Shown one piece after another: positions 28,101 through 40,100 of a DNA stretch of 64,000 nt. How positions within the stretch are numbered: the first letter of the stretch is position 1; every line of letters begins with the position of its first letter. The notes beneath the pieces were generated by a model that worked only from the letters and a program-made list of their open reading frames with translations, was not told the DNA's origin and searched no databases. The translations under genes and the position numbers were made by a program. This DNA comes from Engraulis encrasicolus. Lineage: Eukaryota > Chordata > Actinopteri > Clupeiformes > Engraulidae. The stretch covers positions 947,501 to 1,011,500 of the forward strand of contig NC_085874.1 in NCBI RefSeq assembly GCF_034702125.1, read 5' to 3'.

Positions 28101-31100
28101 TATTTTTATCCACATGTTGCGTTTACACCTGAACAGGAGAAAAAAATACGTCCTGCTACGTGGAAACAGCACCTAAGAGTAGCAAACAGATGAAGAGGTT
28201 TGAAACAAACTCACCTTCCCATGCCCTGATGGCTTAGTCAAATTGCACTTAACATCTTCATCCTCCTCTGCAACCATACTGCCATCAGCTTGTTCTTTGC
28301 TTGGCTATAGAAATATAAAAAGTATTACTATTTCAAAAAGTTATTATGGTAGGATAACATGATGCATAAACCACTGTTACGATGAGCATGGTTCTTCAAA
28401 GAATAATCTTAACTTGTAAACTTTGAGGTGTACAATTAATTATTCATTATCAATTACCATGGTATCAATTGAAATTAAGCTTCGTGTGGGAACCAATGAT
28501 CAATACCTACTAGTACTCTAAACCCGAAACTCAAAATAAATAAATAAGGATTTTTATCAATTCGAAAAATGACACGGTACAGAATCAGATTAGCCCTTCG
28601 ACAGCACTAAAACACATGTTATTGGCTTCAAGTTAACATTCCTCGCAAGGGGAAAACAATGGGTCATTCTATGTCAATTCACATGATTCCCTAGAATCTT
28701 GCCACATGACCCTCTTCAATATACCTGATTTTTCAGGTACATGAACCCTTTGACGGCAACTGAAAGAATACCAAATATTAGCATCTTGCTTATCACGGTT
28801 TTGGAGACAAGATCTTCCCAACTTTGGGTGCCACACCCACTTTTCAAGCCCAGGAATTTCGATAGAAAATGTACAAGCAGGTTTGGATATCTCTAGTTTT
28901 AACTTGAAGACAGATACAGGCCTTCAGAGCTCTTTTCCAAAATGAGATATCCATCATTTTTTACTTTTTGCATTTTAGTATTGGAATTGACTGTTAAGAA
29001 GTCCTTTCATCTATGTGTGACTTCTTGCCATTCAAATATTTTGAGAACATACCTTTTACACCTCTATAAAAATGCACTTTACAATGCAATTCAATAGAGG
29101 CCAATACAAAAATGTCAATTTCCCAACATTCTACAAAATGAATATATCTCATTTAGGAAAAGAGCTCTTCTCATGTCCCCCCAGTCTGTCTATTTAAGGG
29201 CTGAATATGTCTTCAAACTAAAGCTATTTGTGTCCAAACCTGCAATTCCTGGTCTCAAAAAGAGAGCGTGGCAGTCAAACTTTGGTGAGCCAGTACAAGG
29301 ATTTCCGATGTTGTCAAACATTCTGCTGCACGTGCAGGAGAGAACCCCAAAATGCTAAGTGGCTAGGTGTTTAACATGGGAAGTCCCATTGGATTGGATG
29401 CTTATTGATTCAGTCTATAGAGCTACTCTTTTGGTGGCTGCATAGCTCATGCCTTGGTTGTCAACCGACTGAGTTGTTGAACAAATGTGATGACTCCCAA
29501 CATACAAAGTAAAAAATAGTCTATAAAAAGTAGGCCTATTCCTTTCCGCATCTTTTGAGCAAATCTTTTCCTATGCCACTATTATTTTGTCTCTTTTACT
29601 TGTCACGTTGTGGTTTTCTCTTTGCATTTCCACTGCAGGAAAGAGTGCAGTCGTAATGCATTGCGGGTGATGTAGATTTAGAATATAGTCAAACATACGC
29701 TTTTTACCATCGTACTTATGGAGAAGCTTGTCAGCATTTAATGTTGTAAAGGGCAGCATCTGTGTCTGACGTACATTTCAGAAGGAAAATGCTAACGAAA
29801 AGAATGGATTTTTAATATGATAAGGAAAAAAATGCAAATTCCGTGCACTTCCACGTTCATATTAAATTCCGTTTTTATGTCCAGATTGTGTGATTTCGTC
29901 CATGTTTTCCGCATGGCGTTTCTGCATGACAGACATCATAGAGCCCTGGGTATGTGAATTGACATGGAACGACCCTGATATTTATGGACTGAGTTCTTGG
30001 TTGGAGGTGAGAGGACCACAGAGAGGAACGACAGAAATGACAGAAACACTAACAGAATTGCCACCGCCAAAGTGAGCAGGTAGTCTCCTCCCAGGCATCT
30101 TAGGTCTATTGGCAGTTGGATGGGAAAGCTTCTCGGAGGTTGAGGAGACATCATCAAAGCTCATAAGATCAGCTACCGACAGAAACAAAGATTCATGAGT
30201 TGTTGATAAGAGTAGACATCTATGGGATCCTTTAGATGATAAAAGTTGCACCATAGAACTGAACCTGTTTCAGGAGTCTTCTCTCCCCAGTCACCAGACA
30301 AAGGTTTCGTTTTCACACGTAATGGTGCTTCCAAATCTAACTTTGGTTTTGTGGACGGTATCTCTCCATTTTGCCTGACGGGACACAAGAGAAATAAGAC
30401 AAAAATCAACGATGATGTTGATTGCACAAGAAATGACCCAATACAGTCATGTACAATCGGACACTCAGGGGCCCAATCAACAGAGAATTCAATGAAACTT
30501 GGTAAGCCTTTTTGGTGATCTAGTAAAGTAGAACCCCAAAACTGCATTTGCATGAATCTGCCACCAGTATTAAGGAGAAACGGACTAATGCCGGGCATAC
30601 TCTGCGATTGTTAGCCTGATTTTGCCACAATTTTTTAGTCGCATGACTTTTTGAGAATCGGGCGATTTCTGGCTCAATCAGAGGTCAACCATGAGCCTTG
30701 CATCATATAGTGTACATGGGGTAACAAAAATCGACTTCACCTCGTGACCATCTTGTGACCAGCACCATCATATGGTCGCAAGAAAATGAATGAATGAATG
30801 CATTTATTGTCATTACTAATTTCGTAGTACCTGTATAAAGTCAAAACTGTTTTAAGTGCTACGACCCGATATTTCACACCACCCATGCTCAAATCGCCAG
30901 GACAGTGCGATTCGCTCTTGAGCGGATCCTAGCCTCCACCTCAGGTGTGCGTTTCCCTTCCGTGTTTTAGTCATCTGCAGTCCCGGGAAACAAGTCTGTC
31001 ATGTCGTACAGTGTGAGTGAGCACCCTGGTCGCATCTGATCCTTGGGTCGTACAGTGTGAGGACATGAGTCATGAGATGTGAACTTTTAAAGCCTGCGAT

Positions 31101-34100
31101 TCCCTCCTACAGTGTGGGCAGGAGCAGGAACTGAAAATATTGCACAATGTATGCCTGGCTTAGAAAGTCTGAATTAGAAATATGAAATATGGGTGCTAAC
31201 ATGCATTTCTCCTCTATTATCACATAAAATTTAAGTCAGATAAATGGATAAAACTACTAATCATTCCGCCCAAATTTGGCCTTACATTGCCCACGGGGAC
31301 CCCGGTTCGAGTCCAGCCGGGGTCATTTCCCGGCCCTGCCCCATCTCTCTCTACCAATCATTTCCTGTCTACTCTCACACCGTCCAGTAACAATAAAGAC
31401 CAAGAAGCCCCCCAAAAAAAACTTTTAAAAAAGAAGAATTATTCATAAAGACAGTGACCATCTGGAAAGGATGTAGTTGGTTAGCAGGATTTTGGATAAA
31501 AATGGTAGTTTGAAAATTGGTTTGTAGTTCATATGCTCAAGTGTTCATATTAATATGGTTTGGCTTATTTACAATGGTCAGAAAAGGGGGCATGGTGCAA
31601 ACACAACCAAGATGAAAGAAAAAAGATGGAGGTAGCCTACATACATGCAGCATGTGAAAAGTGGTAAAAAGTGATCTTTTTGCCTGCATTAACCATTGAC
31701 CGATAATTCAAGGGGAAATATATTAGTTCCATGACATAAAGTAATTATTGACAGCAAAATTATTATTACAGTGATAATAATTAACAAAAGCTTACAGCTA
31801 GTATTGCAATTGTTTACAACAGGCAGTTGAATGAATAATGACACTAACCTAGCAGCTGGATTGGCAGGAGATGACGACGAGGGTTTGTCCGGTCGTTTCG
31901 GAGGTCCAACTCCCGAGCGCCCTTTACCCGGTGGAGGAATCGGCTTTTTGGGTGGCACCACGGGGGCGGCAGGCTTCGCTGGTGGAGCCACCTTCTCGCC
32001 TGAAAAACCACATCGGAAAGGTATCAGTGGCCATCAGAGTTGTATAGTACTGAACTACTCAAGTACTCGACTTAAAAGGAGAAATCTGGTGTGAAATGGC
32101 TTACGTAACGTGTTAAAACGGGATGCTGAGCCCTAACTTTTGCCACATACCTCGCCTCCATAGGTCCCCTACATTCCGAAGTACGAGCGCGGTTGCGAGA
32201 CAATTTGTCTAATGAATTGTTCCGAGGGGACCATTCGTATAAAACTTGGGACCATTCGTAGAAGGCATGGGGCATTTTGTAGAGTACCTGAGGACGTTTC
32301 GTGGAAGACCTAAGGACGTTACGTTCAACCCATGCAGACCTTTCGTGCAACCACCACAATGCAATGAAAACAAAAATCGAACCATGTAGAAAGTGCGTGC
32401 GTCTCTATTTTTTATTAATTCTTAATTTTAGTTCAGGCTGCCTTTTTTATCATTAGGCCTATTTTATAGCCTATTTTATATATACTATATTGTAACTAGT
32501 GTTGCACCGATACCGATACCAGTATCGGTGGATCGGTGGATCGGCACTAAAATGGTGGTATCGGTATCGGCGAGTACCAACAAATAGGGCACCGATACCA
32601 TTTACAGGTGCTTGTATGACACTTAAACAGCCTTGAAATTAGTTATTTCATAGAGGTATTTAAAAGTATAAAAAGTTTTGCTGGATTCATTTTGAATTAG
32701 TCTTTTTTTCTGTTTCACATAGGTAGGCAGCGGCCTGACAAAGCCATGCAATGATTTTACATTCAAGTAGTATGCACTACAGCCCTTCATATATATACAT
32801 TTCAAATAGGGTGGTATCGGTATCGGTATGGTATCGGTATCGTCCGATACTGCACAGCCAGGTATCGGGTATCGGGGCCAAAAAATGGTATCGGTGCAAC
32901 ACTAATTGTAACGGACTGCCTCTGCCTCCTCCGGAGTGAGATAGCAGCGTAACCTCCTGCGCACTACATGTGCAGCCTATAAAATGGGGTTAATTTCAAA
33001 TGGCGGGTGAGACCGTCAGGAAGCAACAAGCTGAGAGAGCAAGAGAGATTGAACCATGAAGTGTGCGCCGAGAAGATCACCATTTGCAAGAATCGCTAAA
33101 GCCAGACATTGATGTGAGCTGTTCCAAATTGAGACCAAGCGCACAAGTCTGCAAACAAGGGTTTTGCAAAGTGCACCACTAAAAATAAGAAAAGATATTC
33201 GTTGTGTTGATCTGAGTTATTTCTAATGTGTTGGTCACTGATTTTTATTCATTTTTGGAAAGGTAACGGCAGTCTTATTGCTGCCTGACTGGCGCCCATC
33301 TCATAACTTAAAACTACAGTCGGTTGCACCGCTACAATATCGACGAAATGTTTTAAAATGTACAACAGTAATTTAAAGGTAAGGGATAATGCATTGTCCA
33401 CACGTGACTATAAGAAAATATTTCCCTACGGGGCAAATAACACCCCCGACGCCGAAGGCGGAGTGCTGTTATTCCGCTTTCTTGCACTGATGAGATGAAA
33501 TGACTATGAATTGTTTTTGATTTCCCCATTTATAAATTGCAGTGGTGTGACTTGAGTGTGTAACTTAACTTAACTTTTGTAGGCTACTATCGTCCGAGTG
33601 TCTCCAGATTGTGATTATTTATTCAAAGACGATAGCAGTTTAGCGTCTGCCAAATGCAATGTAATGTAATGTAATGTAATGTTTACAGACGCTGCTGGCT
33701 GCATGGATATTGTGGGGGTTTTCCCTCCTAATTGTATTTTATGAAATTGTAAAAATAAAACTACCATAACCTTTACTCCTGTTGTCGGTCGTTCCTGAAT
33801 CGTGGTCTAAATTTCACCTCTTACAATAGTGTCCAGTCCAGTGAATGATCTTGCATCCATGGCCAATTCGATAAAGCATATCAAGTGGACATGAAAGAAA
33901 TGCGAAACTAAAACAACAGTGTGTCAATGCAAGCACTTTATTTATCACATGTGAAAAGAGAAAGCAGAAAGTGCAATGAGTTAATACATGTATGAAACAG
34001 TGTACAGGTCAGTGCTGGTTAAAAAAAAGAGATGGTAGGCTATGTGAGAAGGTATCTAACCCTTCTCACTGGTTTTAATGACTTGCACAAAGTTGATGCT

Positions 34101-37100
34101 CGTTTGGTGAACTTCAAAACCTGCGCTGTATTCGGGGATTAAAGTTTTTAAAAAATCCTGAGCCTGAACCTTTTGGTGCGTCCACGCGACCCTATACGAT
34201 AAACGGTGAAACGAGAATTTCATTGCTTTTTAAGCTTAGTATTTACACTTATGTTTATCTTATTTATCTTATTCTTATGTGGGTGCCATGTCAGGGTCAA
34301 AATGATGAATGACTTGAATGACTTTTGCAACTCGAATAGGGCCTACCAAGGAGACCAAAAGGATATCAATAGCGCTAATCATTACATAATTACATACTTA
34401 TTATTTGTAGTTACATAGGCTATTTCATCACAAAAGCATTAGAAAAGTATGTGTAGCAGAATATGAGCAACAAAGATTGAAATACCATGACATGTTAGAT
34501 ACATAAGAGGTAAAAGCATAATCCTTGGTTAAGCTTACTTAGGCCTACGTGTTTAATCCTGCCTTAAAAGAAAAGAAATAGCAAATGCCTGGACATGGCT
34601 GAATAATAATGCAAAATACTTTCAGTTTTAACGAATTACAAACGCAAATCAGCTTAATTCATTAATGTCATTTTGGTGGCTACTATGGACTATGTTGTCT
34701 GTGTCTGTACATAGATGTTTCTAGGTTTCTCAGCTGTACAATCAGTCTGCATGGATAGAGCTAGCTCTAGGTGAGAATTTGTGGTGCCTGCCCTGTAAAT
34801 ATTTGGGTTACTCTCCTATTGGGCTATTCTCGGAAAAAAGACTGCCTTGCTTCATCATCAAGCTCAAGTTGTTCTGTCCATCACCAGAGAGCAGTGTTAT
34901 TGTTAGCCCTCAATCAATGACTAGAATTCCACTGAAAACTAAAGCCAAATAACAGATTGTTAAAAGCCATCAACAAGCCATTATGTGACAAATTATTTAA
35001 CGATCTCACAATCATCATGAAAACGGCACCTTGATGTAGACTAAAAACGTGACAATGACAGGAATTATACACCCAACAACCAAACCTGTATTAAACTGCA
35101 GCTAATGGGATGAAACTTGCTGCTGTCTGCATGCAGACTGCCATCTTGCTAGGCGCTATTTGAGTCACTTTAAGTTGAACACAGCGCCAATGTCAATACT
35201 TTTGCATTGTTTTTTCCATCGGAGACAATATCAGTTAATATGTAGGTGGTGTTTATAAGTAACCCGACTCCTCTTAGCTAAAACATTAGCATAAAAGTTC
35301 GGTAGTTAGCGTACTAACAAAACTCATCATGAGTGTGGCATCTGCAACATGCTGAAGTGAAACTACCGTATTTTTTGGACTATATGTCGCTCCGGAGTTT
35401 AAGTCGCAATGGCCCAAAAATGCATTTTGAAGATGAAAAAAAACATATATACGTCGCACCGGACTAATCGTTGCACATTTTTGAAAGGTTATTCTATCCA
35501 TGGAATCTATGTTGTGATAACTGGCGCATGGTAAGCTGCTGCTCAAAGACGGCATTGTTTTATAAACCAACATCTGAAGCAGTGGCAACGCATTCAGAGG
35601 TGGTGGTAATGCACCAACTAAGATGGTTTGCCAACCGCCATAAAACCACAAAAAGAAAAAGAAGAAGAAACAGTGATAACGCGCCATGTTGCCCTGTAGT
35701 CAGAACAACATTCAATTTTCGGCATTGTTTTGCGTTTGGACCGTGGGAGCGTTCGAGGCAACTTTGTTCCGTCTCCAGAGCACGCCTTTCTTTACCCCCT
35801 TTTCTGAGACTTCGGCCCATGACGGTATCAAAGGTGAGGGGGATTTCATCCATGTTGTGTAGCCTATGGTAGTGTCACGTTGTGCTCGTTTGTCAGAAAC
35901 TCGCGGAAATGACCGATTTTCACCTGGAAGTCGGCTGACTGTCTTTTATAACACAGACGCTCGTTCTCGGATAGAGAGGCGATTGCGTTGCATAGCGCAA
36001 ATAAATCCACGAGAGGGGATTGCATTGCATAACGCGATAAATCCACGAGGTCCCTGACTTCCGCAAAAAGTCCTAGGCCTATTCATTTCTTTGGCAATGT
36101 CATGGAGTCCGTAACAAGACCGTTGACTCGCAGCGCGCGCGTTGTTCGAGAACACATTTGTCCTGTATTCAGCTCTTCTTCTAGACGTGGGCCTTGAACC
36201 TTCAGATAGCTTTTTTGTTTTTTTTTCCAAACATGCACATTTCCTCCGCTTTTCTCCAGTCCCCAAACAGTTTTCCATTGAATCCAAACTTTCGTTCAGC
36301 TGCCCTATTGCCATTTTCGGCTGCATATTTAATTACTTTCAGCTTGAACTCAGCAGTAGGCTATATTAACTTCTTTTGGGTGGTATATTTCTATTCAGTC
36401 GTCATTGTAAATGCTATTTTTTGTTGTGGTAGGCTAAGTTGTAACATTTTTTTCTATCAGTGGTATTAGGCAACACAACATAGGCCTAGTTGCGCACATA
36501 GTGCTCTCCCGTGGACGTGGAGAAAAAAAACATATATATGTCGCACCAGAGTATATGTCGCATGTCCAGCCAAACCATGAAAAAAAAGTGCGACTTGTAG
36601 TCCGAAAAATACGGTATAACGAATAACAAATTATTTTCTTACTGTTGGCGTTCTCACAAGTAGTTGTAGATTGAAGCACATCTTCCTACAACCTCTTCCA
36701 ACAACCCCAGAAACTTAAAGTAATCTGGTGATTGATTCATGAATCACGGTATCCAGCCATTATTTTGAATGGAACTACCGGTAGCATAATGCACAGGCAG
36801 TGGTTGACATTAGGAGATGAGACACAGATAAACGTTCCGTTCACCCGCTCCACACTCCGGGAGATGCTGTGACAGCTCTGGGTTAAGTTTTAAGTTGGGT
36901 TCAGAAATTATGAAAAGACACAGAGGGATCGAACGTCCGTGGAAAAAACAGAACCTTGTGTGTTGTTGACAGCTAATAATTAGCACTGAGCAGAGAAGCT
37001 CCATCAACACTGTAGTGCTTATCGACATTCTGTATGTCCAAACATAATGTCCAGTTTCATTTATGTTTTTGATGACAACGGCATCACCAATCCATAGCAT

Positions 37101-40100
37101 GCAGATTAGTTATCTTTACACATATTTCTGCTCATAGAGCAGTAAACGGTGCAAGGTGCCTTGCCATGTAGAGAGAGTTGTTGACACTGCTCTGTGACCG
37201 CGCCATGAGAGCAGAGTCGGCGACTGCGAGCAGTAGACCGGCTGTGGTGGTCCGACTCGAGCAAGATACTGAAGTAGCATGCTTTCCTAAGACCTGCCCC
37301 CTTCTTCTTCTGATTGGTTAACAATGTTAGTTTTAGTGCGCTCCTTTGCTACCATTGGCTGACAAACGCAGGAGGGATTTCGGTTGTCTTTTTATTTATT
37401 TATTTACCGTCAATTTATTTTCGAGTTTTTTTTTTTTTTTTTTTAACCCACTGCCAATCGCTGCAAGCCGGAAATCCGTCCGGGGGCCGGAGAACTTTAA
37501 TCCCTGTGTATTCAATAAAAGCTGGACATAACGCACAGTAAATAAAGAAAATGACATGAATCAAATCCCAGGAAAATCCCAGACAAATCCCATACAAACC
37601 GTATCCTGGGAAATAAGTGATTCAAAGTCTATTGAAATTTGTCCTCAAATTGCACCAAATCTGGGTGGTAATCCCCTACTATATGTGGTACATATGTTGT
37701 AGCCTACTTCAGTTGTTGGTACTCAGAATTGCATTTTTGTTGAGTAATGTCCATTTGAACCTCACGTGAAAGGGAGGGAACAAACGAGTATGGAGGGAAC
37801 AGAAACACTCGCGCACGCACTAAAGGACAAGTTGCAACTGGTCGCGGAGCTTGCACCGACAACTAGCAAGGGGGATTTGTTTCCTACGTCGTGGCTGCTA
37901 GGCGGGCTGCGCACTATGGCAGCACTTCATCGTTGACTCGAGGAGATGTCTTTAGCGGGAGCATTTGAATGTATAAAAGGGCGTTGAACACGATGGCTAC
38001 CTTTTCAGTATGCTTGGGGATGTACATCAATATTCTACGTCTTGATTCACCGTTGGTGCTTGTATCAGCACACCAAAAGTTACCTGACTAACGTTCATGC
38101 TGTGCTTTGCTGAGTAACCTAGCCGAATATATCCAGATAATCGTGAATTATGCAAAATAAAGTCTGCCAACATGTATTGCCATTCTAGGAGCGATGAAGG
38201 GACAAAGGGTTCCTTTGACACAGAGAATGTGTGTGGCTGCGCGCACGCAGTGTTTAGGTTACAGGTTTCAGGCAAATCATGGTGATCGATACGCCCTAGG
38301 TCCATAAGACTAACAGTAAAACAGGGACAATGACAAAAGGGATGAATTGCTTGAGAAAATCAAAAGGGACAGAGCAAAGTTATGACAACAAATTGACGTA
38401 CACCATTATGCAAGGCTACATGTAGTTATGATGGATTAACCAATCAGTTACCGTTGCGTTAATAATATTTATGATAAAGATGACTTCAGCGCAGGATATC
38501 AGAAATAAACAAGACGGCTTTTAATTTTTAATATGGCCACATTACGCGTCAATACGCCAATGCGTATTAGGCTATTAATCATGAAACCTGAAATCGGAAG
38601 TAGCCTTATCTTGTACCCACCACTTTTCAAACCTTACTCACGTTTATGATAATTGTCCGGGCCAACACTTTTGAAATCAAACGGAAGCCGTTGCCTGCAT
38701 GACATGGCATTTGCATGATAAGAGCATGGACGATCACGGCCATTAGCGAACACTTTATTCTCAACACTAAAAGAAATGTGTAGACTATTCCGAATGTGTT
38801 CGTCGTCGTTTTCAGCAAGCCTGTCATTGTCATGAGGACCCAATTTTTTCTCAGAAAACCTGACATCACAGTCCTCGTTGCGGACTCATCTGGCCGTAGT
38901 CTTTATTATTTGGTGTTGGTACTGTCTGTGCATCGTGTGGCATGGACATACGTTGGTACACACATGCACACACGCACACAACACGGTTCAGTTCAACGTT
39001 TATTGACCAGTAAGCGAGCAGACCAGCTGATTTGCTCTGGAATCTCGAAGTGAAAACTGACTTTTCTTGGGTTAAGTGTTGCAAGAATATTGAACTCATT
39101 TAGTAGGTCTATTATTGTGCAAAGTGTGTGTCGCAATATTGTGCTGGGGATATGTGTTAGGGATTGTGTCCATTTTGTTTGCATAAAATGTAACCGTTTG
39201 TGTGTTTAAACCAGTCGGTTTTGTTTTATGTCTAGTCATCCTGCACGTGAGAAGCAACGAGAGTGCAAATTACAAGTAGCCTACATCTGACACGTAGGCC
39301 TACAAATAGGCCTAAAGAACAAATTCTTAAGAAAGTGAAAGGTAATACAAATTAAATAATTGCTCAATAACATTTAAAATGAGCATTAAAAACAGTTGAC
39401 TTACATTTTTAAATCAACAAAAACATTTAAAATGAGCATTAAAAACAGTTGACTTACATTTTTAAATCAACAAAAACAGTTAAAATGAGCGTTAATAACA
39501 GCCGATTTACATTTTTAAATCAACAAAAACTAAAACAAAATAAGCAGCCTGAAGGGACGTTTAGTTGAAACCTAAGGATGTTTAGTTTCGTAGGTCTTTT
39601 TGGTAGACGGAACGTCCTCGACGAAAGATCCCATGCCTTATACGAATGATCCCAAGTTTTATACGAATGGTCCTCGCGGAACAATTCATTAGACGAAACG
39701 ACCTGTACCCACGAGCGCTAGTCAGAATTCCAAGAGCTAGGTGAAATTTAGCTTCTACTGTGATGGACCAACATCTGTTTAGCTATCGTTATAAATCTCA
39801 ACTTTCCACCCATTTACGAGGCTCTAAGTTGCTCAATACTTCATTCCTCAGAGTCGCGGGGTTGTTGACATGTAAAACGAGGCATAGGGAACTTTGCTAG
39901 TGCACTATTAGTTTAGAAACAAGGCCAATTGTAGAGTCTGCGTCACATCACGGCTACAGCCTGCACCACAGAAGGTCTACACTGCCCTACAAAGCAAAAA
40001 GGCAGTAACTGCGCTGTTGTCAAAAATGAGTTACTATGACTTCAATGACATATATATCAAAACATTAATTTAAATAAAATGATTAATCTGCATAAAAGGT

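Larger units (their letters stand above)
32191..39710. mobile_element. 7.5-kb DNA element with 8-bp target duplication and ~155-bp terminal inverted repeats
   Basis: The left end (ggttgcgagacaa, tttgtctaatgaattgttcc) and right end (ggaacaattcattagacgaa, acgacctgtaccc) are inverse over about 155 bp. ACGAGCGC flanks both sides (32183-32190, 39711-39718). The inverted repeats contain degenerate ~22-bp units built on accattcgta/tttcgt, about five per end. The host text on the two sides appears to be one interrupted older repeat. The interior holds a hAT MITE and a pogo-like element; no transposase of its own is recognised. hAT, P, Zisupton-like and Mutator-type elements can give about 8-bp duplications, so the superfamily is open. 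Confidence 0.78.

Noticed and set aside
31831..32094. Gly-rich plus-strand frame
   Set aside because: Antisense shadow of the proline-rich cd2ap exon 11.
35471..35872. 133-codon plus-strand frame
   Set aside because: Antisense to the pogo-like transposase remnant; no family resemblance.
32930..39370. A cargo gene within the 7.5-kb element
   Set aside because: All frames are short and none shows a recognisable motif or splice-consistent series; spliced genes cannot be excluded.
39371..39529. CRISPR-like direct repeats
   Set aside because: Three adjacent 53-bp units without spacers, in a vertebrate genome; a simple tandem duplication.
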